From contig NC_041021.1 of the NCBI RefSeq assembly GCF_004193775.1, positions 8,066,651-8,130,650 on the forward strand: 64,000 bases of DNA. The letters run 5' to 3'. Position numbers and translations under genes: made by a program. The notes under the pieces were generated by a model. The model did not search any database and was not told the origin of the DNA. It was given only the letters and a program-made list of their open reading frames with translations. Positions 34,437-46,544 of the stretch are shown piece after piece. The DNA is from Glycine soja (taxonomy: Eukaryota > Streptophyta > Magnoliopsida > Fabales > Fabaceae). Every line of letters starts with the position of its first letter. Within the stretch, counting starts at the first letter, position 1.

Positions 34437-34760
34437 GATTCAATACAACAATTAATATAGACAGTTTGGATTAATCGTTGTATTGAATCTTGAATTGTCT
34501 ATATGGACAATTTGGGAAAAGTCATTTTTTATGCTAGATTCATACGTATAGGTTAAGTATCTTTTCTTAAATTTGATGAAATTTCAGTATACTGCATTTT
34601 ACTTTGTTCTTCGGGTGCATACTTGATTGTGGTTGAATTGATGTCATGGCTTTCATGTAGTATACTTGGAGATCAATGTGAAATGCTGTCAAAATTTTGT
34701 CAAATCTAAGAAAAGATACTTAACCTATGTGTATGAATCAATATTAAAAAAATGACTTCC
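34437..34760. repeat. Inverted repeats upstream of the CACTA transposase gene
   Basis: Two nested inverted repeats are visible: 'agattcaatacaac'/'gttgtattgaatct' (34437-34491), and a longer pair of about 65 bases (34520-34590 against 34690-34756, both containing 'ataggttaagtatcttttct'). They may be the subterminal region of the transposase-bearing CACTA element, or a MITE inserted ahead of it. Confidence 0.6.
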
Positions 34761-34847
34761 TGAATAGGATAGCGCCACACCTTTAATGAAAAAAGTGAGA
34801 TCTTCATGCATGAGATAACTTTAAGTGACTCACAGAAGAGGAAAGAT

Positions 34848-35513
34848 GGATCAAAGTTAGATTAATGCAAGTCGTTTGAGCCCTGCGTATGAGAATGGGG
34901 TTAAACAGGTTTTGGAATTTTACTTGGAAAGAACTTGACCGGATGAGGATGCGAAATATTTGTGTCCTTGTATTAATTATTTGAATGGGAAATGACAAGT
35001 AGTAGATGACATACGGGAACATCTTCTCTGTGATGGGATTAAAAAGACTTAGGCAAAATGGATATGGCATGGTGAATTGATGCACATGCAAAGGGGGTCC
35101 CAAACTGACTGACTAGCTTGATGTAGAAATGGGAGATCGATTAGAGGACATGATTTGTTATCTTGGAAAAGAGTCTTTTCAGCAAGTACATGCCCCTTTG
35201 TATGATACATTGAAAAATGATTTGAAGAATCCCGTATTCAGGGAGCAAGAAATCATTGACATTGTTGTTAACGGTGTTAAGTCTAGTTAGTGTGAAGGTC
35301 AAATATGGGTGGAGTGATAAAAACTTCACATCATTGCTTAAGGTAGTGCAGGGTATGCTTCCAGAAGAAAACACGTTGCCTAAAAGTTACCATGAGGCAA
35401 AGCAGATATTGTGTCCAATGGGTATGGATAATCAGAAAATCCATGCATGCCCTAAATATTACATACTATACAAAGATGAATTTGAAGAAATGCATAAATG
35501 CTCCAAGTGTGGG
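34848..35513 (+). pseudogene. CACTA (En/Spm TNP2-like) transposase, N-terminal part
   Basis: The ATG at 34848 opens MDQS, stop, INASRLSPAYENGVKQ, then PDEDAKYLCPCIN (the Cys-rich start of the transposase-associated domain), WIWHGELM and, after frameshifts, GWSDKNFTSLLKVVQGMLPE, LPKSYHEAKQILCPMGM and HACPKYYILYKDEF, then HKCSKCG. This order is that of plant En/Spm-type transposases: Transpos_assoc domain, then the lead into Transposase_21. At least four stops and two frameshifts are present. It ends abruptly in CSKCG, where the Athila-like LTR begins, and continues at 48636 after a gap of about 150 residues. Confidence 0.8.
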
Positions 35514-36620
35514 TGATCGAGGCTGTACCTGAATCAAATAAACATTAAAAATGCAGTATTTAGGAAGTGATCCTTGGTCATCTCCCAACGAGCAATGGTC
35601 AACCAAACGTTCATAACAGATAGTAAGAAAACAGTAACAAATTGGGGGGGGGGGGTTGTTTGTTTTTGTAAATTAAACAGCAAGCAAATTTGAATTAGAA
35701 AACAACAGAATTAAAACATGTTGTTTCCCTTCAATTCACAAGCAAGTCTCTTATCCTAGGTTACAAGAATTTATCCTTAATCAGTTCAACCATTTAATCC
35801 AACCCTAAATTAAATTACTAAGCGAAAATTAACATAAGGTTTTCATTATGTGATTAAGCAACACATACACCAATTAATCATGAACGAAACTGATCATTAA
35901 GCATGAACGTAAATTAAGCGCAGAGGCAATTAATCAAGCACTAAGCATGCATGGATTAATAGCAACAAATACAAAGTAATTGGTGAAGATGAAAAATTGA
36001 TCAGAATTCAATAGTAATAACAAAACCTCAAAGAGAGTTGTGCTTGATCCTTGAGAGAAAACAACGCTGGAGACTTAGCCTTCCATTAATCAGTAGAAAG
36101 TGAAATTGTAGATCGAAGCAGAAACGAAATTACAGAAAACAAATTTTATTCTACATGAATAGTGCATATGAACAGCAAAAACTGAAATTCTAAAATCCTA
36201 GAATTATTCTCCTCTAAAAAACTTTCCAAAAAAACTAAAACCCTGGTGCTGTTATATAGGTCCTTAGCCCTAAATCTTACAAATCTATTTTAAGTCCAAG
36301 CCCATAAATAAAATAAAATCTGGACAAGATATGATAAGATTGGATGAAATAAAATCTAGATGAAATATTATATAGATGAAATAAAATCTGGATAAGATAA
36401 GATTTGATAAAATAAAATTGTCTGCTCTCTTCAAGTCCAAGCCCAATTCTGGATTCAAGCCCAATTGCCTATAATTCTCCTGAAATTAAATTAAAAACAC
36501 AAAATTAGTCCAGTAGGCCCAAATGATAAAACTGCATAATTAATTTGACAATTAAGGCTAATTAGTAATTAAAATGATGACAAAAAGGGTTAAGAAATAG
36601 GAGAAAATAATGACACATCA
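35514..36620 (-). repeat. 3' LTR of the Athila-like element (1107 bp)
   Basis: On the minus strand it runs from TGATGTGTCATTATTTTCT to GGCTGTACC-like sequence and ends CGATCA (TG..CA boundaries shown as tga..tca). It matches 44556-44855 and the solo LTR at 50988-52125. It contains a G12 run at 35644-35655, length-variable between copies. Confidence 0.9.
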
Positions 36621-36635
36621 AATCCCCCCCACACT
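36621..36635 (-). promoter_or_regulatory. Polypurine tract of the Athila-like element
   Basis: On the minus strand, agtgtggggggattt lies directly before the 3' LTR start. A second, longer C/G tract (37922-37943) lies further inside and may be a duplicated or former tract. Confidence 0.75.
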
Positions 36636-38069
36636 TAGCCTTTTGCACTCCAGGGAAAAATTAAAAAGCAAAGCAAGGAACAAATCCAAAGACATTAAAG
36701 AGAAACAAACAAACACAAAAACAATTACATATTTCTCAATAAATCTCAAGGAATGGGCAACATTCAACTTGTAGAGAGTTAAAGAATCAAGACAATCATG
36801 AAAATCATCCAAGCATCTCAAACATGGCAAGATAGTCAATCAGCTCAAGAATGAAAAGTGATAAAGCCTCATAAGATATGCACTCTATCTCTCAAGTGTC
36901 TAGGCTACTGCTTACTCTCAGAACACCCATGAAAACAAACACCACACAGACTTGGCAAGACTCTAAAATTGACAACCAAATCACAAACACATGCATATGA
37001 GGATCAAAAGGTCTTTTAAGGTTGTAATAGGGCCAAGGATAAGGTAGAGGAAAGTATGGGATAAGTAGCTAAAACCCAAAGGAATATAGGAGCAATGGGG
37101 AATAAGTGGAAACTAAGTAAAAGTAGTAAACCCCAAAACCAAAATTAAAAATTAAGCATAAAAAGTAACCCAAAACAAAATCAACCAAGTCCTCAAGCCA
37201 ATCCAAGTCTTCAAACCAAGACCTCATTTATTCAACTTCATTCTTTTTTTTTCGTTTTTATTTATTTTTCTTTTTTTTTAACGTGAACAATAACATTTGA
37301 AAATAAAGCAACAATTAGGCAATATATGTATATACATCAAGCATGGCCAACAAAAACATATCATCCAATGAAACATACCCCCCACACTTATTCCCAAAAC
37401 AATTCCAAAGCTCCAAAATTCCTTAAGGGTAGGATGAGATCATGATTTTTCACTTAAGGCTTGTAATGAGCTTCAAAACAAAGAAAGGGGAACATAGGCT
37501 CAAAGGGGCTTTCAAAGGAATTAATTCAAGATAGGCTCATTTGGCTAGAGGCTTATAAGAACAAAATGCCTAAATCATCTCCCAACATGCATGTGAAGCA
37601 AGAAGTATCAACATGAGTCAAGCCAAGGCTATTGTGCAAGCAATCAATGGGGCAAAACACACTGAATAAAATAGATGATGATGGCTCAAATTCTCACCAA
37701 GGGTAAATCTATCACTTTCAATTCGAACTTTCAAAACTAACTTCACATGTAGAGAAAAACAAGGATTTCAATTCACAAAATGCCAAGAAACTCCTATTTC
37801 AAAAACAATTACCCATTACCTATACATAACCCAAAATTCAAAGAGAAACATGCAATGTTGTACACAAAACATAAAACCAAAATAACAAAATTAACCTAGA
37901 AAAACCCCAAATAAAGAACAATCTCCCCCTCCCCCCCCCCCCCACACTTAAACAACACATTGTCCTCAATGTAGCACAATCATAAGATCAAAAGCAATCA
38001 AAACAATCAATAAATTTGGACAAGTGCAATAAAAGTAAAGAAGGAGACAGAAAAAGAAAACTCCCTAAG
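36636..38069. other. Non-coding stretch between integrase and 3' LTR
   Basis: Athila-group elements often carry an env-like ORF here. I see none, only AC-rich sequence, a T-rich run at 37241-37280 and the C-rich tract at 37922-37943. Confidence 0.6.
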
Positions 38070-39362
38070 TCATGGCGGAAGAGAAGTAGGGTAAAGTAAG
38101 GAGGTCTCCTCCACCACTACATCCACTAAGGAGGGATTTGTGAGGAATGGTTTTAGCCGGTGTCCATTGACCTTGAAGCTCTTATTTGTGGATTCACTTT
38201 TGTTCTCAACTGTACCATAAGGAAAAACATTAGTCACCACAAAAGGACCAATCCACTTTGACCTCAACTTACCATTCATGAGTCCGAGCCTAGAGTTATA
38301 CAATAAAACTTTCTGTCAAACCACAAAGTCCTTCTTAGCTGTCAAGCTGCCATAGAACTTCTTGGTCTTTTCCTTGTAGAATTTGGAATTCTTATAGGCT
38401 TCTAAACAGATCTCATCTAGCTCACTTAGTTGCAACTTCCTTTCCTCTCTAGCCTGATCAATAGAGAAGTTGTAGGTCTTCATAGCCCAATAGGCTTTGT
38501 GCTCTATCTCTATAGGAAGATGACATGCCTTGCCAAAGACAACCCGATAAGGAGACATTCCTATGGGTGCTTTGTAGGCAGTCCTATGTGCTCAAAGAGC
38601 ATCATCCAGCCTGGTGCTCCAATCCTTTCTGTTCGGCTGCACAATCTTCTCCAAGATCCTTTTTATCTCCCTATTTGAAATCTTAGCCTGCCCATTAGTT
38701 TAGGGGTGGTAAGGTGTGGAAATTCTGTGCACGACCCCATACTTTTTGAGCAAGGCATACATGGATCTGTTACAAAAATGGGTGTCTTGATTACTAATGA
38801 TGGCTCTAGGGACTCCAAACCTGCAAAACAGATTAGATCTAACAAAATCCACAACAACCTTAGCATCGTTAGTTCTGGTGGGTTTGGCTTCCACCCATTT
38901 TGAAACATAATCAACAGCAAGGAGAATATAAACAAAACCAAAAGAGACAGGGAAAGGCCCTATAAAATCTATACCCCAGACATCAAACACCTCACAAAAC
39001 AACATGGGTTATTGAGGCATTTGTTGTCTCCATGAAAGTGAGCCACTTGCTCTCTAACAAGGCTCACAAGTACTACAAATTCTCCACGCATCCTTGAAGA
39101 TGGTGGGTCAATAGAAACCGCAGTCAAGCACCTTGTGAGCTGTCCTCTGTATGCCAAGATGGCCACCTGGTGTGAAAGAATGACAGAATTGCAGGACTGA
39201 GTCAATCTCATGGTCTGGAATGCATCTCCTAATAACCTGGTCACTACACAACTTCCACAAATAGGGGTCATCCCAAATATAATGCTTAGCATCGCTCTTA
39301 ATTTTATCATTTTCAGCTTTAGATGCTAAGGGAGGAAAAACATAAGCAACCAAATAATTCAC
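38070..39362 (-). pseudogene. Athila-like integrase
   Basis: The minus-strand reading has the zinc-binding H/C region (FCHSFTPGGHLGIQRTAHK ... CSTCEPC) and the core with [10 protein letters not shown] (first Asp), [11 protein letters not shown] (second Asp) and [17 protein letters not shown], where the third catalytic residue, normally Glu in NGQAE, is Lys. After it come [19 protein letters not shown] and a chromodomain-less C-terminal region ending in GHRLKPFL. One frame is kept throughout, interrupted by about seven stops, mostly where Trp or Gln is expected. With the Glu-to-Lys change the enzyme would be dead even without the stops. Confidence 0.85.
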
Positions 39363-39374
39363 AATATTAGCAAA

Positions 39375-41441
39375 CTAAGGAGTGGGGAAGGAATTAGAAA
39401 TACTATACAGAATGTACAAATGGTCATCCGGAAAATCATCCTGAATGGGTGAGTCCTTAGACGCATGCTTAATCCTACTCAGGTGGTCAGCCACGAGGTT
39501 CTGTGCATCGCTCCGATCACGGATCTCCAAATCAAACTCTTGGAGCCAAAGCATCCACCTGATCAATCTAGGCTTTGATTCAACCTTCTTCAACAGGTAC
39601 TTCAGAGCTGCATGGCCAGTATAAACAATAACACAAGTACCAAGTAAATATGAATGAAATTTCTCAAGAGCAAAAACTATCGCTAATAGCTCCTTCTCTG
39701 TGGTAGTGTAATTTGCTTGAGCGGCATCCAAAGTTCTAGAAGCGTAGTAGATCACTCGAGGCAACTTATCAATCTTTTAAGCAAGGACATCCCCCAATGC
39801 GTAATTGGATGCATCACATATTAGCTCAAATGGGGCTATCCAATCAGGTGCCTGAATGATAGGGGTGGTAGTCACCGCACGCTTGAGGCAATCAAAAGCC
39901 TCTTTGCACCGTTCATCAAAATCAAACTCCACCTCCTTTTGCAGCAGATTGGATAGTGGAAGGGCCACTTTGCTAAAATCCTTGATAAAGCGCCTATAAA
40001 ACCCTGCATGACCAAGAAAAGAACGAACCTCTTGCATGCAAGAGGGGTAAGACAATTGTGAAATAACAACTATTTTTGTAGGATCTACCTCTATGCCCCT
40101 ATTGGAAATGATATGTCCTAAAACTATAACTTGTTCTACCATGAAGTGACATTTTTCAAAATTCAGCACAAGGTTAGTTTCAATGCGTCTATTAAGAACT
40201 CTATCCAGAATATCCAAACATGCATCAAAAGACGATCCATAAATAGTAAAATCATCCATAAACACCTCTATGCAACTCTCTAAAAAATCACTGAAAATGC
40301 TAAGCATACACTGCTGGAAGGTACCAGGGGCGTTGCATAGGCCAAAGGGCATCCTCCTATAGGCAAAAGTGCCAAAGGGACAGGTGAATGTGGTCTTTTC
40401 TCGATCCTTGGGAGCAATATGAATTTGTAAGTAACCAAAAAAACCATCAAGAAAATAGTAATGAGACTTACCTGCCAAGCGCTCAAGCATTTGATCAATG
40501 AATGACAGGGGAAAATGATCTTTTCTGGTCACCTGGTTAAGCCTCCTATAATCAATGCATACTCGCCAGCTATTCTGCACTCTTGTGGGGATAAGCTCAT
40601 CCCTTTCATTCTTAATCACTGTGAGGCCTGTCTTCTTAGGAACCACTTGGACTGGACTCACCCACTGGCTGTCAGAGATGGGGTAGATGATTCCAGCTTG
40701 TAAGAGCTTGGTCACTTCCTTTTTCACCACATCTAGAATGACGGGGTTGAGTCGCCACTGTGACTGCCTCACTGGCTTAGCTCCGTCCTCTAAAAGTATC
40801 CTATGCATGCAGGTAGATGGGCTAATACCAGGAATGTCTGCTAAAGTCCATCCAATGGCTTTCTTGTGCTTCTTGAGAACTAGCAACAACTTCTCCCCTT
40901 GCTCAGCTGCAAAGGAGGCAGAGATGAACATTGGAAAATTTTCCTTGTCCTCCAAGTAAGCATATTTGAGGGTTGCTGGTAAAGGCTTCAACTCTGGTGT
41001 GGGTGGTGGCTGAATAGTGGGAGGAACCAGGGTAGGAGAAGAGGAAGGTTCCTCAGCCTGTACCTCATAAAGCAAGTCAGAAGTATATGTACTTCCTACA
41101 ACAAGGTCAATGTATTCTGACTCTAAAAAATCAACATCAAGAGGTACAACACCCAGAAAATCAGAACTAGATTCAAATTCAAATTCACTCTCAGCATAAA
41201 AATCAGATACAAGATCAAATTCAAACTCAGATTCAGATTCAATGCATAAGGAGTGACAAGTATGCAGATCAGATAAAAATGGATGTTTCCTACCATGAAG
41301 AACAAAATCAAAATCAAACATATAATCATCAACAATTTGATCAATTATCTCAGCACAAAAAACAGAATGATCCTCAGATGGATGTTTCATGGCATCAAGA
41401 ATGTTAAAATGAACAACAATATCACCAAATTCCATAGACAA
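39375..41441 (-). pseudogene. Athila-like reverse transcriptase and RNase H
   Basis: A 554-codon open stretch (41441-39777) has an acidic linker rich in D, E, F and S, then ISDSQWVSPVQVVPKK, WRVCIDYRRLNQVT, YYFLDGFFGYLQIH (first catalytic Asp), MPFGLCNAPGTFQ and IEVFMDDFTIYG (the xxDD pair). RNase H follows, with ELICDASNYALGDVLA, stop, [20 protein letters not shown] and [14 protein letters not shown] and RNase H copy the element RNA into DNA. Core RT residues are intact over the longest surviving frame in the element. One TAA at the RT/RNase H boundary (near 39777) splits the reading. Confidence 0.9.
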
Positions 41442-41765
41442 TGTGCTAGCATAAACATCTATCTTGGTTCAGGCTGTTTTCATAAATGGCATGCCTAAAA
41501 TAATTGGAACTGAACCATGGAAAAATCCCTCTTCCATATTAAGAACATAAAAATCAACAGGAAAAATAAGTTCACCAACCCGAACCAGCACATCCTCTAT
41601 GAAACCTGCAGGGTAAGTAACACTTCTATTTGCCAAATGAATCACCACATCTATAGATTGCAAAGGTCCAAGAGATAAAGAATTGAAAATGTACAGAGGC
41701 ATGACACTAACTGATGCTCCTAGATCTAGCATGACATTCTCAAATTTACTGTTCCAATAATGCAA
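41442..41765 (-). pseudogene. Athila-like aspartic protease
   Basis: The minus-strand reading includes VMLDLGASVSVMPL (D-L-G in place of the usual D-S/T-G) and IILGMPFMKTA, the conserved flap-end block. The start overlaps the end of the gag reading by a frameshift near 41760. A TGA after MKTA separates it from the RT frame; it lies in a CpG context where CGA is expected. Confidence 0.8.
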
Positions 41766-43765
41766 GGTATACGGAAAGTACCTGGGTCCTTACATTTCTC
41801 AGGAATGTGAGGAACGGATTTACCTATCAATGCTGACACATTTCTGCCCATGCTAATCCTTTCATTTCCTTTGAGCTTCCTTTTGTGGGTGCACAACTCC
41901 TTTAGAAACTTGGCATATCTTGGAATCTGCTTGATGGCATCTAGCAGAGGTATGTTCACCTCTACTTTCCTGAAGGTCTCCAAGATCTCCTTTTCCACTT
42001 CTTCCATCTTTTTGTTTGGAATTGCTCTAGATGGGAATGGAAGACGGATAGGAGGCTGCGATAAGTCAGAATTACTAGAAGAAGGTCCACCTACATGAAA
42101 ATTTTTGTTAGGAAGTTTTCTTTTTTGTGCAACTATCTCATCCTCTTTTTCAGGTGTAGAATGAAGCTTGACAGGTTCAGGTGCATGTGCTGCTACTGGT
42201 GGAGGCATTTGAATTTGGTTGCCAGACCTCAAGGTGATGGCACTCACATTTTTTGGATTCTGCATAATTTATGAAGACAATTTGTCAGAATTTTGGGACT
42301 GAGCTTAGTTCAACTGAGTAGCCATCTCCCCCATCTAATTTGTCAGACTTTGAATGGAGGCTCTTGTCTCTTGCTGAAATTGCATATTCTGGATGGTCAT
42401 TTGCCTCACTAATTCTTCTAAGGAAGGTTAAGGAGGGGCCCCAATTGCTAGTTGTCTTTGTTGTTGTTGTTGCTGCTGTTGTTGTTTCATTGGAGGAGGA
42501 ACATATGGCTTGCTTGGACCAGCAGCATTTTGGAAGGTAGGGACAGGCTATTGTTGTTGTGGAGGACTTGCCCATCTCAGATTTGGATGATTCCTCCAAC
42601 CTGGATTGTATCTATTGTGCGAAATATCGTAATTATTCTGCTGTTGTTGATCTTGCTACTGAGGGGGTCTATTATAAATATTTGCAGCATAAGCTTTAGG
42701 TTGCTCATTGACTCTAGATTGCTGCAAAGAAGGACATAGATTTGTATGGTGATCTGTAGAAGAACATGGACCACAGACCCTTGCAACAGGTGCATATTTC
42801 TGATTCATGGCAAGCTGAGTTACTTGGTTGACCAAGGCATCAAGTTTTCCCTCAAGCTTTTTATTTTCAGTAGATGAAGATGAATCTGTGGCCACCTCAT
42901 GGACTCCTCTAAGGACAATAACATTATTTCTTGCACTGAATTGTTGGGAGTTAGAAGCCATCTTCTCAATAAAATTCCTAGCCTCAGTAGGGGTCATATC
43001 ACCAAGAGCTCCACCACTAGGAGCATCAATCATACTCCTCTCCATGTTGCTAAGTCCCTCATAGAAATATTGAAGAAGGAGTTGCTCAGAAATCTGGTGG
43101 TGAGGACAGCTCACACATAATTTCTTGAATCTTTCCTAGTACTCATACAAGCTCTCTCCACTAAGTTGCCTGATGCCTGAAATGTCTTTTCTGTTGGCAG
43201 TGGTCCTAGATGCAGGGAAGAATTTCTCCAAGAACAACCTCTTAAGGTCATCACAGCTGAAAATGGATATGGGAGCAAGGAAGTAGAGCCAATCTTTTGC
43301 CACTCCCTCTAGAGAATGAGGAAAAGCCTTTTGAAAGATATGATCTTCTTGGACATCAGGGGGTTTCATGGTGGAACAAACAATATGGAACTCCTTAAGA
43401 TGCTTATGAGGATCTTCACCTGCAAGACCATGAAACTTGGGCAGCAAATGTATTAATTCAGTCTTGAGAACATATGGAACACCCTCATCAAGATATTGAA
43501 TGCACAAGCTTTCATAAGTGAAATCAGGTGCAACCATCTCCCTGAGAGTCCTCTCACGAGGTGGAGGTTGAGCCATGTTCTCAATATGAAAATTAGTAGT
43601 TGAATGCTCAAAATCAAAATATTCAGAATCACCAGCAACAGAATACTCAGAATGCTCAAAATGCACAAAATGATCAGGATGCACACTATGCTTAACTAAT
43701 CTATGAAAGGTTCTATCTATTTTAGGATCAAAGGGTTGTAAATCACCTGGATTGCCCCTAGTCAT
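41766..43765 (-). pseudogene. Athila-like gag polyprotein
   Basis: Starting MTRGNPGDLQPFDPKIDRTF, the reading contains the retrotransposon gag core (about residues 75-250): FHGLAGEDPHKHLKEFHIV, DWLYFLAPISIFS, LFLEKFFPASR and, beyond an in-frame TAG in YEY(stop)ERFKKL, the segment LLLQYFYEGLSNMERSMI. A zinc-knuckle-like CGPCSSTDHHTNLCPS follows, then Gln-rich linkers and ITLRSGNQIQMPP, a signature of this clade. It would form the virus-like particle. Stops at 43136 and several between 42270 and 42660 lie at Gln or Trp positions; the frame itself is nearly continuous. Confidence 0.85.
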
Positions 43766-44537
43766 GCACTATATGCAGCAAATAATGTGTTTCTCAACAA
43801 GCACCTAACAGGGGGTTAAAACTACAACTATACTCAAACGATATCCAAATGAGCTGAAATTTTGTGAAGAAGACCCTAAAATCATGAAAAGATAGCACAA
43901 AAAATTTCAAACAAAAATTCAAAGTCTAATTATGAAAACTACCAAAGCAAAGTTTAGTAAAAATAAGACAATAATACTTGAAAAATAAAAAAAACCTTAG
44001 TAAATGGCTGATTTTTCAAGTTTAAAATGGCAATTGAGTACCAAAACATGGGAAATTTTCTTCTACCCCAAATGCATATATAATAATAGTCATTCTGATA
44101 CCCGGAGCAAAAGTTATGGCCGTTTTAAGTTTTGCTAAAAACAAGTTCCCAATTTTTTTGTCTCTCTCAAATTCAGTCACACCAAGTGCTCCTAGTATTT
44201 TTCACACAAAATATGGATCAAAAGAAACTACCACACAAAAAATCAGCCAAAAAATAACAACTCTAACTGTCAAAACAAAAATCGCCAATTAAATTGCAAA
44301 ATCAGTCGCTAAACACTGTTCATAGCATTACACAAAAAAATCAGCAGTACATAGCATTACACAAAATCAGTCACAATTTTGTGAGCAACTGAAACAGGGA
44401 AGCGCTAAATAGGGGACGCGACTGAAATGAGAAATAGAACACTACACAAAACAAAACAACACACACTCATACACTAAACAACAGAGCTAGACTCAAAACA
44501 ACTAAACACTATTATGAACCTTTGGCCCACTGCTCCC
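43766..44537 (-). other. 5' untranslated leader of the Athila-like element
   Basis: A-rich leader between the primer site and the gag start. No ORF. Confidence 0.7.
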
Positions 44538-44553
44538 CGGAAACGGTGCCAAA
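44538..44553 (-). promoter_or_regulatory. Primer-binding site, Asp-tRNA type
   Basis: On the minus strand, TTTGGCACCGTTTCCGGGG follows the LTR. It is close to TGGCGCCGTTGCCGGGGA, the Asp-tRNA site of Athila and Calypso elements, with two decayed positions. Confidence 0.8.
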
Positions 44554-44555
44554 TT

Positions 44556-44855
44556 TGATCAAGGCCGTACCCAAATCAAATAAACATTAAAAATACAATA
44601 TCTAGGAAGTGATCCTAGGTCTTCTCCTAACGAGCAATGGTCAACCAAACGTTCATAACAGATAGTAAGAAAATAGTAATGAATTGGGGGGGGGGGGGGG
44701 GTTGTTTGTTTTTGTAAATTAAACAGCAAGTAAATTTGAATTAGAAAATAACAAAATTAAAACATGTTGTTTCCCCTTGATTCACAAGCAAGTCTCTTAT
44801 CGTAGGTTACGAGAATTTATCCTTAATCAGTTCAACCACTTAATCCAACCCTAAA
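44556..44855 (-). repeat. Truncated 5' LTR of the Athila-like element
   Basis: About 300 bases match the internal end of the LTR at 35514-36620. The match stops at 'ccaaccctaaa'. The missing 800 bases were deleted outward. A G16 run at 44686-44701 corresponds to G12 in the 3' LTR. Confidence 0.88.
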
Positions 44856-44911
44856 AGCCATTTGATATAATAGTGTTTAGTTGGATATCTACATGAGAAG
44901 TCTTCTTCATC

Positions 44912-44948
44912 ATTTGATTCGGGTACGGCCTCAATCAAATTTGGTGCC
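44912..44948 (+). repeat. Inverted stub of an Athila-type LTR end plus primer site
   Basis: 'atttgattcgggtacggcct' followed by caatca and aatttggtgcc is the LTR 3' tip and the start of a primer site in plus orientation, opposite to the adjacent 5' LTR. Flanking copies of 'tttgatataat...atatctacatg' lie on both sides (44862-44896 and 44949-44975). Confidence 0.7.
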
Positions 44949-45437
44949 AAATTTGATATAATTGAATATCTACATGTTTTTTTAATGTTTTTTCATGATT
45001 TTAAATATGATATGTGAATTACTTGATTAAGATTCATTCATAAAGTATTTTTAATATATTTTTCTTTAAAAAGTATTTTGGTACTCATTCAAATCCCTTC
45101 TCTAAAAAGTCAATCAGCTTTTATTTTTTGGCTAAAATGATCTCTGGTAATCGATTACCATATTAGTGTAATCGATTATAGGCAGTTATTTTTGGCTATA
45201 TTGCTCTCTGGTAATCGATTACCATATTTATGTAATCAATTACAATGTGCCCCTACTCCTATATATTCAAATTTCAAATTCTGAAAGCTGCAACTCCTCA
45301 TTTTCTCGAAAACACTTGTTCCCAAATCTTCATTCTGCCATATCTCACTCATTTCTTGTCCAAATACAAAGCCCAAACTTCATCTTTTTGCATTCTCTTT
45401 CATTTGAACCGATTGAAATTTCAAATAATCCCTTCTA

Positions 45438-46544
45438 ATGGCGGAACCATCAAAGAAGCGAAAGGGTTCTTCGAGTCGGAGTCAACGACATTTCGAGACT
45501 CAGGAAACGCCGATTCCTTCCTCTATTCCCTCTGCCTCATTGTTTTCATCCGAAGAACAGCGGATACGGTACACAAATCTCTTTTCTTCTCGTTCTATTA
45601 TTGATCCAAAATTCATTGATATGAATTTCTTTTCAAATGAGAGTTTTGAATGCATTCAGGCATTTGAAAACTCCAATCTTATTCCTTTCATGTCTTTAAA
45701 ATTGCCTGTTTACTTTGATTTAGTCAAAGCCTTCTATTCAAACCTTGAAATCCAAGAAGGCACTTTAATTTCTGAAGTTTATGGGATTAAAATGGTCATT
45801 GACCAATCTCTATTCTATGATTTAACCTAATTATCCAGTAAAGGTGTACCATTTGAAGGTACACTGATTGATGATTGGAAGTTTGACTTCTCTGTGCATG
45901 ATGCCCGCCGGTTGGTTTGCACCAACCAAGCGGATATGATCGGAAGGCTTCTTGTCGGTTCATTGGCTTTTGAGAGCCGCATCCTTCATTATCTCATAGT
46001 TCGTATCTTGCTTCCAAGATCTTCAAACCTTGCACAAGTTTCTGAAGAGGATCTTATTGTTATGTTGGCTTTTCATAAAGGTCTACAAATTGATTGGGCA
46101 CACTTAGTTCGATATCGCATGCATAAGACATTGCGATTAAATGCTCCATTGCCTTATCCACACCTAGTCACCCTCTTCCTTCAACACTTTAACATCCCTC
46201 TTGATTCTGAACCTTATGTTCCAATCAAGAGATCCTTTCTAATAGGCGCTACTGTCATTGCATCCTTTGGTTATGAAAAAGAGCATGATGGCTCTTGGGT
46301 GAAAAAGGGTGCTCGACATGTTGATGAAGAAGGACATGGTGGAGAAGATTCATCTCTTCTTCTAAAGATTTTGGATAGGTTCGATGGTCTTCAAACCTTT
46401 GTTGGTGAAAGGTTTGATACTTTGGAGTTACAAGTGGACATGCACTTCAATGAGATGGAGTCAAGAATCACCAAGGTCGAAGAAGATGTTTCTTATATTC
46501 GTACAAGCTTTGATCTACCACCACCGTCGCCACCATCATCTTAG
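45438..46544 (+). pseudogene. SIRE-type env-like ORF (putative plant transposon protein domain), one premature stop
   Basis: The ATG opens a basic, Ser-rich N-terminus (MAEPSKKRKGSSSRSQRHFE). A domain from about residue 35 to 270 follows, with FFSNESFECIQAFENSNLIP, VKAFYSNLEIQEGTLISEV, RLLVGSLAFESRILHYLIVR and PLPYPHLVTLFLQHFNIPL. It resembles the 'putative plant transposon protein' domain in ORFs between pol and the 3' LTR of SIRE-type and related plant retroelements. The end has a coiled-coil-like stretch (LQTFVGERFDTLELQVDMHF) and a Pro/Ser tail. A single TAA at 45828 breaks a 369-codon frame. Function is unknown; an envelope role is only a proposal. Confidence 0.7.

Larger units (their letters stand above)
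35514..44855 (-). mobile_element. Athila/Calypso-like Ty3-Gypsy retrotransposon
   Basis: The element lies on the minus strand: truncated 5' LTR (44556-44855), Asp-tRNA primer site, leader, gag, protease, RT, RNase H, integrase, a non-coding stretch, purine tract (gtggggggattt) and full 3' LTR (35514-36620). No env-like ORF was found between integrase and 3' LTR. The coding region keeps gag in one frame and pol in another with few indels but a dozen or more stops. It lies inside the CACTA transposase gene. Its outer 5' end is deleted, so the target duplication cannot be confirmed. Confidence 0.88.

Noticed and set aside
42577..43120. Ser/Leu-rich plus-strand ORFs opposite gag
   Set aside because: They are antisense shadows of the Gln-rich gag linker.
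45438..46544. True viral envelope gene
   Set aside because: No signal peptide, cleavage site or membrane anchor was seen; the resemblance is to the plant-transposon-protein domain.
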